Positions 50,868-60,438 of a stretch of DNA of 64,000 nt are shown here, in pieces; positions within the stretch are counted from its first letter, which is position 1, and every line of letters begins with the position of its first letter. Source of the stretch: Croceibacterium mercuriale. GTDB lineage: Bacteria > Pseudomonadota > Alphaproteobacteria > Sphingomonadales > Sphingomonadaceae. Both the position numbers and the translations under genes were made by a program. The DNA lies in contig NZ_JTDN01000002.1 in assembly GCF_000802385.1 (NCBI RefSeq), positions 558,001 through 622,000 of the forward strand, read 5' to 3'. The notes below the pieces were generated by a model that searched no databases, was not told the DNA's origin, and saw only the letters and a program-made list of their open reading frames with translations.

Positions 50868-53630
50868 ATGCCCATCAGCCGCCGCCGCTTCGTGCAATCC
50901 ACCGCGCTCGCCAGCTGTGCCGCCCTCGCCATCAGCCCGGGCGCGCTGCTGGCCCAAGGCGCACGCAGCCGGACGCAGGCGCTGCGCTGGCTGGATGGCT
51001 CCCCGCCCCCGGCGCAGGACGGGGTGACCTGCGGCGCCGCCTGGCCGCAGGGCGCGCTGCCCGCCCGCACCAGCTTCGCCGCCATCGCCGCCAGTGGCGA
51101 TGCCGTGCCGATGCAGAGCTGGGTCACCGCCCGCTGGCCGGACGGCACGGTCAAGTGGACCGCCCACGCCTTTCCCGGCGGCAGCGGCGATCCCGCCACC
51201 CTGACCATCGCCCCTGGCCGCCCCGCCGCGCCGGCAGAGCCGGTCCGCGCGGTCGTGCGTGGCGACGCGATCGAGATCAGCAACGGCCCGGTGGTCTGGA
51301 CAGTGGGCCGCAGCGGGCAGGCCATCATCCGCTCTGCCCGGCGCGGTGATGCCGAGGTGCTGCGCGACGTGGGCCTGACCGCCAGCAGCCAGAGCGAGGC
51401 CGAGGCCGAACTGGGCGAGGGCACGCCGCTGACCCGGTTCGACGGGATGATCCAGAGCGCCGAGATCGAGCAGGGCGGCCCCGTGCGCGTCACGATCCGT
51501 GTGTCCGGCGTTCACCAGGGTGCCGGGCGCGAATGGCTGCCCTTCACGCTGCGGCTGTATTTCCACGCCGGATCCCCGGCCGTGCGGATCGTCCATTCCT
51601 TCGTGTTCGATGGCGATGCCGCGACCGACTTCATCCGCGGGCTGGGCTTGACCGGGCAGGTGCCGCTGCGCGGCGCCACCTACGACCGCCATGTGCGCTT
51701 CGCCGGCAGCAATGACGGCATCTGGGCGGAGGCGGTGCGCCCGCTGACCGGCCTGCGCCGCGATCCGGGCGCCGCCTTCCGGCAGGCGCAGGTGGCCGGG
51801 CAGGCCACGCCGCCGCTGGAGCAGATGGGCGACAGTGTGCGCGAGAACCTGCAGTTCATTCCCGAATGGGGCGACTTCACCCTCTCGCAGCCCAATGCCG
51901 ACGGCTTCACCATCGTGAAGCGCACCAAGGCCGGCCATGGCTGGATCGACGTGGATGGCGGCGAGCGCGCCCGCGGGCTGGGCTATGTCGGCAGCCCGAG
52001 CGGCGGCGTCGCCTTCGGGCAGGGCGATTTCTGGCAGCGCTGCCCGGTGCGGCTCGACATCCGCGATGCGCACACCGATAGCGCCACCTTCCGCCTGTGG
52101 TACCATGCGCCCGATGCGCCGGCGATGGACCTGCGCTTCTACCATGACGGGCTGGGCATGGAGTCCTACGTCGACCAGAACCGCGGGCTGGACGTCACCT
52201 ACGAGGATTACGAGCCCGGCTACGGATCGCCGACCGGCATCGCCCGCACCACCGAGTTCACCCTGTGGGCATTGCCCGCGACGCCTTCGGCCGAGCGGCT
52301 GGCGCAGATGGCGCATAACCTCGCCACGCCTGCCCGGCTGATGCCGGAACCGGCTGCGCTGCACGCCGCCGGCCTGTTCGGCGACTGGTCGCCGGTCGAT
52401 CGCTCCACGCCCGCAAAGGCGGAGATCGAGGACCAGAACCACTTCCTGCTGACCTTCTACCGCGATCAGGTGGAGCAGCGCCGGTGGTACGGCTTCTGGT
52501 CCTATGGCGACTGGATGCATTCCTACGACCGGGACCGGCATGTCTGGAAGTACGACATCGGCGGGTTCGCCTGGGCCAACAGCGAGCTCTCGCCCGATCT
52601 GTGGCTGTGGTATTCGTACCTGCGCAGCGGCGATGCGGCGACCTTCCGCCTGGCCGAGGCGATGACCCGGCACACGGGCGAGGTCGACTGCTACCATCTG
52701 GGCCCATGGAAGGGGCTGGGCACGCGCCATGGCGTGCAGCACTGGGCGGACAGCTCCAAGCAGCCGCGCGTCTCCACCGCCGCCTACCGCCGGATCTACT
52801 ATTACCTGACCGCGGACGAGCGCACCGGCGACCTGCTGCGCGAGGCGCTGGCGGGCGACGAGGCGCTGACCCGCGTGGATATCGGCCGCAAGGTCGGTGC
52901 GCGCCCCGGTGGCGTGATCGCCGCGGGCACCGGGGCCACGGTGCGGTCCAACCCGCGCGCCGGCGAGGTGGAGATGAGCTTCGGCACCTCGTGGTGCTCG
53001 CTGGCGGCGGCGTGGCTGACGGAATGGGAGCGGACCGGCGACACGCGCTGGCGCGACCGGATCGTGGCGGGGATGACCACCATTGCCGCCCTGCCCAAGG
53101 GGTGGTTCGCGGGCGGCGCCAATTACGACCTTGCCACCGGGCGCTTCACCGGGCCGGGGGACGAGGTCAGCATGAGCCATCTCAATGCCGTGTTCGGCGC
53201 GGTCGAGGTGAACTCCGAGCTGCTGAGCCTGCTGGACGTGCCGGCCTATCGCCGCACCTGGCTGGATTACTGCGTCGCCTACAACGCATCGGACGAGGAG
53301 TTCCAGGCGATGACCGGCGCCCGCCGGCGCGGGCGCAATCTGGGGCAGGGCCATTCCCGCCTGACCGCCTATGCCGCACGCCAGCTGGGCGATGCGGCGC
53401 TGGCGCAGCGTGCCTGGAGCGAATTCTACGACGCGGATGCCGGTCTGCGCATGGATGTGGCGGGCAGCCAGCGCCAGCTGCACGGCCCGGCCGTGCTGCG
53501 CCCCGTGGACGAGGTGGCGAATGTCAGCACCAATGGCGCCAGCCAGTGGGGCCTTGCCGCGATCCAGAATCTGGCGCTGATCGGCGATCAGCTGGGAACG
53601 CTGACGCCGGTCTTACCGCCCCGCCGATAG
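50868..53630 (+). CDS. Tat-exported putative rhamnogalacturonan exolyase (PL26-like)
   Basis: The 920-aa precursor begins with a Tat signal (MPISRRRFVQSTALASCAAL, cleaved near LLAQG). It lacks obvious Pfam-type catalytic signatures to the eye. Its layout is an N-terminal beta-rich half (about 40-470) and a C-terminal alpha/alpha-barrel-like half (about 480-900) with many aromatic, His and Asp residues (WYGFWSYGDWMHSYDRDRHV, WKGLGTRHGVQHWAD). This resembles bacterial Tat-signal proteins related to fungal rhamnogalacturonan exolyase PL26. The context (GH105, rhamnose route, CE12) supports an RG-I backbone lyase. The exact family is not certain. It starts 71 bp after the lactonase gene. Confidence 0.6.
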   Translation: MPISRRRFVQSTALASCAALAISPGALLAQGARSRTQALRWLDGSPPPAQDGVTCGAAWPQGALPARTSFAAIAASGDAVPMQSWVTARWPDGTVKWTAHAFPGGSGDPATLTIAPGRPAAPAEPVRAVVRGDAIEISNGPVVWTVGRSGQAIIRSARRGDAEVLRDVGLTASSQSEAEAELGEGTPLTRFDGMIQSAEIEQGGPVRVTIRVSGVHQGAGREWLPFTLRLYFHAGSPAVRIVHSFVFDGDAATDFIRGLGLTGQVPLRGATYDRHVRFAGSNDGIWAEAVRPLTGLRRDPGAAFRQAQVAGQATPPLEQMGDSVRENLQFIPEWGDFTLSQPNADGFTIVKRTKAGHGWIDVDGGERARGLGYVGSPSGGVAFGQGDFWQRCPVRLDIRDAHTDSATFRLWYHAPDAPAMDLRFYHDGLGMESYVDQNRGLDVTYEDYEPGYGSPTGIARTTEFTLWALPATPSAERLAQMAHNLATPARLMPEPAALHAAGLFGDWSPVDRSTPAKAEIEDQNHFLLTFYRDQVEQRRWYGFWSYGDWMHSYDRDRHVWKYDIGGFAWANSELSPDLWLWYSYLRSGDAATFRLAEAMTRHTGEVDCYHLGPWKGLGTRHGVQHWADSSKQPRVSTAAYRRIYYYLTADERTGDLLREALAGDEALTRVDIGRKVGARPGGVIAAGTGATVRSNPRAGEVEMSFGTSWCSLAAAWLTEWERTGDTRWRDRIVAGMTTIAALPKGWFAGGANYDLATGRFTGPGDEVSMSHLNAVFGAVEVNSELLSLLDVPAYRRTWLDYCVAYNASDEEFQAMTGARRRGRNLGQGHSRLTAYAARQLGDAALAQRAWSEFYDADAGLRMDVAGSQRQLHGPAVLRPVDEVANVSTNGASQWGLAAIQNLALIGDQLGTLTPVLPPRR

Positions 53631-53640
53631 GAGCGGGGTG

Positions 53641-53669
53641 GTCCGGGATGTCGTACGGACATCCCGGAC
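53641..53669. terminator. Perfect 12-bp hairpin between convergent genes
   Basis: GTCCGGGATGTC (53641-53652) pairs perfectly with GACATCCCGGAC (53658-53669) around GTACG. It lies between the lyase gene (+) and the transporter gene (-). It is a probable bidirectional terminator without a U-tract. Confidence 0.55.
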
Positions 53670-53678
53670 GGATGGCCA

Positions 53679-55193
53679 TCAACCCAGCGGGTTGCGGCCC
53701 CACAGCTGGTTGTGCCGCCAGCCGGTCAGGTCTTCGGTGATCGCCACGGTCGCCGCGTCGGGCGTGCCGGTGCCGCCGGCCTTGAAGCGGTCGATCTCCG
53801 TCATCAGCACCTGGTGCGTCTGCGCGTTGAGGCGGAAGCGGAGCGACACCAGCACGCCGAAGATCAGCATGGCGATGGTACCGATGCCCAGCACCAGAGC
53901 CAGCGTGTTGATCGCCTGCTCGCTCTGCACCTGGGCGCCCGAGACGAAGCCACCGAAGCTCATCACCGCGGTGACGCCGGCCACCGCGGCCGATTGGGTC
54001 ACCTTGCGCACGAAGGTCATCACCCCGGCAAAGGCGCCCTCGCGCCGGCGTCCGGTGACCAGTTCGTCCACGTCGGCCATGTAGTTGTAGGTGGCCCAGG
54101 GAATGAAGTTCAGCGCCCCGCGGCCAAGGCCCGCGAACAGGATCGGCACCCACAGCAGCATGCTGCCGGAGCGCACGCCGGCCGACCACATGGCCAGCAG
54201 GACGATCACGCCGATGGCGAAGCTGAGCGCCGCCAGCTGATAGGCCCGCGCCGGGCTGGAACGCAGCGCCATGGTGATGGCGATCATCACCGCCACGAAC
54301 TGCACGATGTACATCGTGCCCAGCAGGGTGGAGGCGGTGGAGATGGTCCCCGCCAGCGCGAACACCACGAAGAAGGTGAAGGCGGCGTTGAACACGTCCT
54401 GGCTGATATAGCCGCCCAGATACATGCCCAGATGCAGGCGGAACGCCCGGATGCGCAGGGTGGAGAACAGGTTGGCGTAGAGCGCGCGGAACGCCTGCCA
54501 CAGGCTCAGCTTGTCGCCGTCGGGCCGGATCGCGGCGACCTCTGCCGGCGTGCGTTCCCAGCTGAACAGGAACAGCAGCGTGGCGGTCACCATGAACAGC
54601 ACCGCGAACAGGATGCCCATGTACAGGAAGGTGTCGGCGCTCTGTTCGCCCAGTGCCTCGATCAGCATGCCCGGCAGGAAGCCCGCGAGGATGGCGCTGG
54701 CCTGCGCGAACAGGATGCGGATGCCGGCGAACTTGGCCTTGGTCTTGTAATCCTTGCCCATTTCGGCGGCGAGCGTCTCGTACGGGATGATCTCCATCGC
54801 GTAGACCAGCTCGAACAGAACATAGGTGGCGAGATAGTACCAGAAGCTCTGCCCGCTGACCCACATGATGGCGAACGAAGGCAGCAGCGGGATGGCGGCA
54901 AGGATGAAGATCCGCCGTCGGCCGATCGTCTGACCGATCCGCGTATGCGACATGTTGTCGGAGATATGGCCGATCAGCGGGGATGCGATCGCATCCAGGA
55001 TGCGCGCCACGGTGAAGATCAGGCCGGCCTGCCATGCCTCCAGGCCGCAGAAGGTGGTGTAGAAGAACAGCACCCAGCCGCTGATGACCGCCATGGAGCC
55101 GGCGCCCATGATGTCGTTCGCGCCATAGGCGGCGAAGTTGTACCAGCGGACCGGCCGCGTTCCGGTGATGGCGAAGTTGCCGGTCAGGGCCAT
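53679..55193 (-). CDS. GPH-family sugar:cation symporter
   Basis: This 504-aa protein has twelve predicted membrane segments and the glycoside-pentoside-hexuronide (GPH/MFS) signature: NFAAYGANDIMGAGSMAV at the start and RILDAIASPLIGHISDNMSHTRIG in loop 2-3, mentioned only to place it at about 60-83. A central charged loop (about 210-235) is also present. Related carriers import melibiose, xylosides or unsaturated galacturonides. With a cytoplasmic GH105 encoded next to it, uptake of the unsaturated GalA-Rha disaccharide is the likely role. It is the last gene of the minus-strand operon, 100 bp after GH105. Confidence 0.85.
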   Translation of the reverse strand: MALTGNFAITGTRPVRWYNFAAYGANDIMGAGSMAVISGWVLFFYTTFCGLEAWQAGLIFTVARILDAIASPLIGHISDNMSHTRIGQTIGRRRIFILAAIPLLPSFAIMWVSGQSFWYYLATYVLFELVYAMEIIPYETLAAEMGKDYKTKAKFAGIRILFAQASAILAGFLPGMLIEALGEQSADTFLYMGILFAVLFMVTATLLFLFSWERTPAEVAAIRPDGDKLSLWQAFRALYANLFSTLRIRAFRLHLGMYLGGYISQDVFNAAFTFFVVFALAGTISTASTLLGTMYIVQFVAVMIAITMALRSSPARAYQLAALSFAIGVIVLLAMWSAGVRSGSMLLWVPILFAGLGRGALNFIPWATYNYMADVDELVTGRRREGAFAGVMTFVRKVTQSAAVAGVTAVMSFGGFVSGAQVQSEQAINTLALVLGIGTIAMLIFGVLVSLRFRLNAQTHQVLMTEIDRFKAGGTGTPDAATVAITEDLTGWRHNQLWGRNPLG

Positions 55194-55293
55194 GGCCGCT
55201 GCTCTCCTGTTGGTGCGGCCGGTCTGCTGCCTGCGCGCGGGTTCGATGTTGCGGCAATGGCCGGCGGGTCATGTCCCCGCCGGCCGCTCGCCA

Positions 55294-56409
55294 TCAGATG
55301 TAGGTGCGCAGGAACTCGGCCAGTGCCAGCACGGCCAGGCTCTGGCCGTAGGGCATGGAGGTCAGCGCGATGTCCTTGTAGAACTGCTGGGTGTCGCCCA
55401 TCGCCGTGCCGAAGGACACCTGCTGCAGCTCGCCGGACTCGTCGATATTGGCCAGCACGCCCTCGACCGCCTTGATGCCGACAGCCTCGTATTCGCGCGG
55501 CAGGTAGCCCTTCCGAACCGACTTCAGGATGCCGTAGGCGAAGCCGGCCGTGGCGGATGCTTCCAGATAGCTGGAAGGATCGACGATCAGCGTGTGCCAC
55601 AGGCCGGTTTCGGCGTCCTGCGTCTCGGCCAGGGTCTTCACCTGGGCGGCCAGCGTGTCGATCAGGAAGGTGCGGAACGCATCGCCCGGCTTCAGGTCGA
55701 GGATCTCGATGATCTCGGGAATGGCGATGGTGACCCAGCAATTGCCGCGCGCCCACAGCGCCTCGGCGAAATTGTGCCGGCCGTTGAAGTCCCAGCCGTG
55801 GAACCACAGGCCGGTCTTCTTGTCGAACAGGTACTTGATGTGGATCAGGAACTGGCGCTTGGCCTCCTCCACATAATGCGGGCGGTCCAGCAGCAGGCCG
55901 ATCTTGGCCAGCGGCAGCACGCTCATCATCAGCGTGTCGTCCCACATCTCGCCCGGGTTCACATCGTTGTAGACGATGTGCTGGAAACCGCCTTCCTCCG
56001 TCTTGGGCAGGCCGTCCGGTGCCATCAGCCATTCGGCCCAGGTGTCCAGATAGGGGATGTAGGACGGGTTCGGCTCCCGCTCGTACAGGTAGGCGAGCGT
56101 GATGAACGGAGCCATCGTGTTGATGTTCTTGGTCGGCGTGCCTTCCGCGAAGCGATCGGCGAACCAGCCCTTGATGATGTCGAGCGCGGCGGTGTCGCCC
56201 GTCTGCTCGTAATAGCGCCACATGCCGAACAGGCCGACGCCGTGGGTCCATTCCCAGCCGGCCCAGCCCTTGGTGTCGATGATGCGACCATCTTCCAGGT
56301 GCAGCAGGAATTCGCCGGTCTCGTCCTTGATGTTGACGAGATTGTGCATCAGCCGCCCGATCGCGTCGGTCACCTGGGCTTGCGGGATGTCGTGAGTGAG
56401 GGCGGCCAC
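55294..56409 (-). CDS. GH105 unsaturated rhamnogalacturonyl hydrolase
   Basis: GH105 enzymes (YteR-like) remove the unsaturated galacturonyl residue from lyase products, here releasing L-rhamnose. The 371-aa protein has the (alpha/alpha)6 motif DTKGWAGWEWTHGVGLFGMW (about 45-64), the catalytic-Asp region GEMWDDTLMM (Asp157/158), WARGNCWV and the late SYLEASATAGFAYG. There is no signal peptide, so it acts in the cytoplasm. The start is chosen as GTG 56409, 10 bp after AGGAG; the longer ORF from 56469 would overlap the galactanase gene end. It lies 28 bp downstream of the GH53 gene. Confidence 0.9.
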   Translation of the reverse strand: MAALTHDIPQAQVTDAIGRLMHNLVNIKDETGEFLLHLEDGRIIDTKGWAGWEWTHGVGLFGMWRYYEQTGDTAALDIIKGWFADRFAEGTPTKNINTMAPFITLAYLYEREPNPSYIPYLDTWAEWLMAPDGLPKTEEGGFQHIVYNDVNPGEMWDDTLMMSVLPLAKIGLLLDRPHYVEEAKRQFLIHIKYLFDKKTGLWFHGWDFNGRHNFAEALWARGNCWVTIAIPEIIEILDLKPGDAFRTFLIDTLAAQVKTLAETQDAETGLWHTLIVDPSSYLEASATAGFAYGILKSVRKGYLPREYEAVGIKAVEGVLANIDESGELQQVSFGTAMGDTQQFYKDIALTSMPYGQSLAVLALAEFLRTYI

Positions 56410-56437
56410 GTCTGGGTAACTCCTGTTGGAAATGCGG

Positions 56438-57670
56438 TCAGCGACGGATCGGCTGGCCCAGCACGCCATAATCGCGTGCCATCTGACGGTAGAGATTAAC
56501 GAATGCGGGATCGGCGTCGAACCGGCCGCCTGGATTGACCCGGTGTTCGGCCGGCGGTCCGGTCGTGGGGGTGGCGCCGGGCGCCTCTGCGCTGTTCAGC
56601 CCCTGGCTCAGCAGGTCGGGCTTGGGGCCTTCGCCGGCGCTGACGCCGTCCTGCAGGAAGATCGCCTCCTGGTGGCGGGTCGGCTCCCAGATGAAGCTGC
56701 CCCAGCCATTGGGATGCGCCTGCACCAGGTCGTTGAGGTAGCGCTTGCGGCTGGAATATTCGATCGCGAAGAAGCCGTGATCGGGATAGCGGCGGCTGAA
56801 TTCCGCAAAGGTCCGCTCCCAGTCGCCCTGCGCCTGCTGCTGGTAGCAGGACATGCCCAGCGCATCGAAGCGCACGTCGCGTTCGATCAGGCTGTCGGTC
56901 CAGTGGCGGGTGATCTGCCAGTGGCGGCCCAGATGATTGTGCAGCGCCACCGGCACGTCGGGCAGCACCGCTCGGCTGGCGGCGATGCCGGCCTTCAGCA
57001 GCGCGGCGAAGCGGTCCATGCCGCCGGGCATGGCCTCGCTCATATGCTCGGCATCGGTGACCGGGTTGCCGGTGGCGAAGGGCAGCGGGATGCGCCCTTC
57101 CGGCCACAGCATGCCGAACGTGGTCTCGTTGCCCAGCACCACCATGTCGGGGGCGACGCCCGCGGCCTTCATCCTCGACAGGGCGTCATCCGTGTGCCGG
57201 TGGACCGCATCGACCAGCTGCGTGAAGGGCAGGTCGGCCCAGGCGGCCGGCTTGTTCTGCTTCTGCGGATCGGCCCAGGTGTCGGAATAATGCAGCGTCA
57301 GCGACAGGTGCATGCCGGCCGTGCGGATGCGGCGGGCAAAGGCGATGGTGCTGTCGATGCTGCCCCACGGCCCGCCCGGCTTGCCCCGCGAGTAGCCGTT
57401 TTCCGGATTGACGAAGGTGCGCAGCTTGATGGCGTTGAACCCGGCATCGGCGAAGATCGCCAGCGGATCGCGCTGCACGCCATCCTGCCAGTAGGTGGCG
57501 CCGATCGCCTCGTCCTCCGGCACCCAGGTGATGTCCGCGCCCAGCAGGTACGGCCAGGGTCGCCTGCCGCCCGCGGTCTGCGCCGGGACGGTCGCGCAGG
57601 CGCCCAGCGCCGCGCTACCGGCAGCAAGGCCCGCAGCGGCGGCGAACTGACGGCGGGACAGATCGATCAT
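56438..57670 (-). CDS. GH53 endo-beta-1,4-galactanase, Tat lipoprotein
   Basis: GH53 enzymes cut the beta-1,4-galactan side chains of RG-I. The 410-aa precursor has a Tat motif LSRRQFAAAAG and lipobox LGAC (Cys25), so it is likely membrane-anchored. The catalytic part has GADITWVPEDEA (44-55), FNAIKLRTFVNPENGYS, LSLTLHYSDTWADPQKQNKP, acid/base Glu182 in VVLGNETTFG and a candidate nucleophile Glu304 in FFAIEYSSR. The ATG at 57670 overlaps the rhaM stop (ATGA). The in-frame reading to 57754 is rejected as it enters rhaM. Confidence 0.92.
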   Translation of the reverse strand: MIDLSRRQFAAAAGLAAGSAALGACATVPAQTAGGRRPWPYLLGADITWVPEDEAIGATYWQDGVQRDPLAIFADAGFNAIKLRTFVNPENGYSRGKPGGPWGSIDSTIAFARRIRTAGMHLSLTLHYSDTWADPQKQNKPAAWADLPFTQLVDAVHRHTDDALSRMKAAGVAPDMVVLGNETTFGMLWPEGRIPLPFATGNPVTDAEHMSEAMPGGMDRFAALLKAGIAASRAVLPDVPVALHNHLGRHWQITRHWTDSLIERDVRFDALGMSCYQQQAQGDWERTFAEFSRRYPDHGFFAIEYSSRKRYLNDLVQAHPNGWGSFIWEPTRHQEAIFLQDGVSAGEGPKPDLLSQGLNSAEAPGATPTTGPPAEHRVNPGGRFDADPAFVNLYRQMARDYGVLGQPIRR

Positions 57671-57981
57671 GCGAGATGGAACATCGGGGTCAGCGGCCAT
57701 TCGGACGGCTTGTTGTCCGGTTCCACCTGCATGATGTCGGCCATGTGGTCCCACCAGCGGCGCATCACCGGATGACCGGGCAGCGCATCGCGCTTGTTCT
57801 GCTCCGCCAGGCGCAGGGTGGCGAACAGCGCATCGGTCTGCTCGTCCAGGAAGATGTGGTAGTCGCTGATGCCTGCATCGTGCAGCAGGTCGACCAGCTC
57901 CGGCCAGATCTCGTCATGCCGGCGGCGATATTCGTCGGCCATGCCGGGCAGCAATTGCATACGGAAGGCGTGAACCTGCAC
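57667..57981 (-). CDS. rhaM: L-rhamnose mutarotase
   Basis: RhaM interconverts the alpha and beta anomers of L-rhamnose, helping the dehydrogenase step. The 104-aa protein has the family segments FRMQLLPGMADEYRRRHDEIWPEL (about 6-29), with the catalytic His22, HDAGISDYHIFLDEQTDALFA and the C-terminal VMRRWWDHMADIM. It overlaps the GH53 gene by ATGA. An operator-like palindrome (58051-58065) lies 70 bp before the ATG. Confidence 0.93.
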   Translation of the reverse strand: MQVHAFRMQLLPGMADEYRRRHDEIWPELVDLLHDAGISDYHIFLDEQTDALFATLRLAEQNKRDALPGHPVMRRWWDHMADIMQVEPDNKPSEWPLTPMFHLA

Positions 57982-58050
57982 CGGGCGCTCCTCTCTTGTC
58001 TCCGCCCGTGCTTATGCCGCATGGGGGCGGATGCGTAAAGTGGGACTGCT

Positions 58051-58065
58051 TCCCAATTTATGGAA
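58051..58065. promoter_or_regulatory. IclR-locus operator copy upstream of rhaM
   Basis: TCCCAATTTATGGAA, with flanking TTCC...GGAA symmetry, fits the same 15-bp motif as the copies at 46933 and 47019. It lies in the 93-bp gap between the esterase gene and rhaM. Confidence 0.5.
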
Positions 58066-58074
58066 TGGAGCGGC

Positions 58075-59256
58075 TCAGCTGCCTGCCTGCCCGGCGTTCG
58101 ACCGGATGATGCTGGGCGGCAGGGTGAAGCTGGCAGGCAGCGGCGGGTTGGCCGGGTCGTAGGTGCGGAACGCGGGCGCGACATGCTCGCCCAGTTCCGG
58201 CACCTGCGCCATGCCGGCCGCGATGATCCGCGCCAGCTGGTACGCGCCATAGGTGTTGTGATGCGTCCGGTCGCGGCCTTCGTCGGCAAAGGCCTTGGCG
58301 GCTTCGTCCGGCCCCAGCGCCTCGTAGAAGGCAATGGTGCCTTCGGTCAGTTCCACCAGCGGCACGGACTGCGCCCGTGCGACCTGCCGCACGGCGGCGG
58401 GATAGCCGGCCAGCGACGGGACGATCCGCCCGGCCTCGTCATAGTTGCGGCGTTCGGGCGAGTTGATCAGCACCGGGGTCGCCCCGCGCAGCCGCACCTC
58501 CGCGATATAGGCGGCGAGCCAGGCATCATAGGTACTGCCGGCCGCGACATAGGTCTGCGGCCATTGCGCCTTCTGGTCGTTATGGCCGAACTGCATGGCC
58601 ACGACGTCACCCGGCTGCACCAGCGACAGCACCTTGGCCAGGCGGTAATTGGTGGCGAAGCTCTTCAGCGTCTCCCCCGACCAGGCATGGTTGGCCACCG
58701 CGATGTCGTCCGCCATGAAGCGGGTGAGCATCTGCCCCCAGCTGGCGGCGGGATCGTCCGGCTGGTCGGTGACGGTGGAATCGCCCAGCAGGTAGAGCGT
58801 CGGCACGGTGACCGGTTCCACCGACACGGCCCGCACCGCGGCACGATCGCTCAGGAACTCGAGTGTCAGCCGGTCATCCCAGTTGAGGCTGGTCTGCTCG
58901 CGCGCGGACAGCCGGACGCCGCTGGCGCCGGGGGCATTGCGCTCGGGCGCGGGCAGGGTCGCGTCGCGGACATTGACGATGAAGCTGTGCCGGGCGGTCT
59001 CGCCAGCGGCGACGGCCACGTCCTCCAGCATCAGGCGACGTGATTCCGCCATCACGCTGATCCGGGCGGTGCCGGTGATCGTCAGCGTGACGCGGTAATT
59101 GCCGGGCGCGGCCCTGACCGACCAACGCTGCGCATCCTCCCACCCTTCGCCCGTCGCATCGCTGTAGGCGGCGGCGTCGGTCAGGTCGTGCTGCACGGGT
59201 TGCGCCATGGCGTGGGTCGCGCCCAGCAGGGCCAGCGCGATCAGCGCCGCCTTCAA
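58075..59256 (-). CDS. Rhamnogalacturonan acetylesterase (CE12-like SGNH hydrolase)
   Basis: The 393-aa precursor has a signal peptide (about 1-19, ending AMAQ), an N-terminal beta domain (about 25-150) and a C-terminal SGNH esterase domain with Ser160 in [10 protein letters not shown], Asn226/Asp227 in FGHNDQK and the DxxH pair Asp329/His332 in GRDRTHHN. This matches rhamnogalacturonan acetylesterases (CE12), which deacetylate RG-I so the lyase can act. The start is a TTG (59256) overlapping the LldD stop (TTGA); no ATG gives a signal peptide in place. It is translated together with the lactate dehydrogenase gene. Confidence 0.88.
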   Translation of the reverse strand: MKAALIALALLGATHAMAQPVQHDLTDAAAYSDATGEGWEDAQRWSVRAAPGNYRVTLTITGTARISVMAESRRLMLEDVAVAAGETARHSFIVNVRDATLPAPERNAPGASGVRLSAREQTSLNWDDRLTLEFLSDRAAVRAVSVEPVTVPTLYLLGDSTVTDQPDDPAASWGQMLTRFMADDIAVANHAWSGETLKSFATNYRLAKVLSLVQPGDVVAMQFGHNDQKAQWPQTYVAAGSTYDAWLAAYIAEVRLRGATPVLINSPERRNYDEAGRIVPSLAGYPAAVRQVARAQSVPLVELTEGTIAFYEALGPDEAAKAFADEGRDRTHHNTYGAYQLARIIAAGMAQVPELGEHVAPAFRTYDPANPPLPASFTLPPSIIRSNAGQAGS

Positions 59257-60410
59257 TGCCCGTCGCCGGGGATGTGCAGCATGGTCGGGCTGATGTCGGC
59301 GATCCTGGTGGTGCCGGTCAGTGCCATGGCGACGCGCATCTCCGCGCGCATCAGGTCCAGCATGTGCGTGATCGCGGTCTCGCCACCAGCGGCCAGGGCG
59401 TAGACCCAGGCGCGGCCCAGCAGCACGCAATCGGCGCCCAGCGCCAGCAGGCGGATGACGTCGAGGCCGGAACGGACCCCGCCATCGGCCATCACCACCA
59501 GCTGGTTACCCACGGCATCGGCGATCGGCGGCAATGCGCGGGCGCTGGACAGCGCGCCGTCCAGCTGACGCCCGCCATGGTTGGACACCACGATGCCGTC
59601 CGCCCCGGCCTGCACCGCCTCGCGCGCATCTTCCGGATCGAGGATGCCCTTGATGACGATCTCGCCCGCCCACTGGCTGCGGATCCAGGCGATGTCGTCC
59701 CAGCCCACGGCTGGTTCGAAATTGTCCCGCATCCAGGCAAAGAAGTCCTCCAGCCCGGTGTTCGGCCCCAGCACCGGCGCGACGTTGCCCAGCGCGTGCG
59801 GGCGGCCATGCACGCCGACATCCCACGCCCAGCGCGGCCGGCGCATCGCCTGGATCATGCGTCGTGCACCGCCCGCCAGCCCCGGCGCACCCGCCAGGCC
59901 GGAACGGTAATCGCGATAGCGGCTGCCCGGCACCGGCATGTCGACGGTGAACACCAGCGTGGTGCAGCCGGCTGCGGCCGCCTGCGCCAGCAGGTCGCGC
60001 ATGAAGCCGCGGTCGCGGATCATGTAGAGCTGGAACCAGAACGGCTTCTTCGCCGCCGCCGCAACCTCCGGAATGGGGCAGGCGGACACGGTGGACAGGG
60101 TGAAGGGAATGCCCGCTTTGTCCGCCGCGCGCACCGCCTGCACCTCGCCGCGGCGGGCGTTCATGCCGGCCAGGCCGATCGGGGCCAGCGCCACCGGCAT
60201 GGCCAGTTCCTGCCCGAACAGGGTGGTGCTGAGGTCGATCTGCGACACGTCCTTCAGCACCCGCTGGCGCAGTGCGATCGCCTCCAGATCGGCGACGTTC
60301 CGTTTCAGCGTAACCTCGGCATAGGAACCCCCGTCGATATATTCGAACAGGAAGTTCGGCAGGCGACGCCGGGCGAGGTCGCGGTAGTCGATCGCAGAAG
60401 CGGCCTTCAT
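59253..60410 (-). CDS. lldD: FMN-dependent L-lactate dehydrogenase-like enzyme
   Basis: This 385-aa protein is an FMN-dependent alpha-hydroxy acid dehydrogenase of the LldD type. It has [15 protein letters not shown] (15-29), [26 protein letters not shown], Lys254 in IVIKGI, and catalytic His278 and Arg281 in [10 protein letters not shown]. LldD oxidises L-lactate to pyruvate with quinone. L-lactate is one of the two products of the rhamnose route encoded here, which explains its place in the operon. The ATG at 60410 follows GAGAGGACTATC. Other alpha-hydroxy acids remain possible substrates. It starts the minus-strand operon that runs down to the transporter. Confidence 0.87.
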   Translation of the reverse strand: MKAASAIDYRDLARRRLPNFLFEYIDGGSYAEVTLKRNVADLEAIALRQRVLKDVSQIDLSTTLFGQELAMPVALAPIGLAGMNARRGEVQAVRAADKAGIPFTLSTVSACPIPEVAAAAKKPFWFQLYMIRDRGFMRDLLAQAAAAGCTTLVFTVDMPVPGSRYRDYRSGLAGAPGLAGGARRMIQAMRRPRWAWDVGVHGRPHALGNVAPVLGPNTGLEDFFAWMRDNFEPAVGWDDIAWIRSQWAGEIVIKGILDPEDAREAVQAGADGIVVSNHGGRQLDGALSSARALPPIADAVGNQLVVMADGGVRSGLDVIRLLALGADCVLLGRAWVYALAAGGETAITHMLDLMRAEMRVAMALTGTTRIADISPTMLHIPGDGH

Positions 60411-60438
60411 GATAGTCCTCTCAAATCCGGCCCTGTGA

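Noticed and set aside
50865-53483. An 872-codon open frame on the minus strand
   Set aside because: Antisense to the Tat-exported lyase-like gene, which has a signal peptide and coding character. The antisense product is low-complexity.
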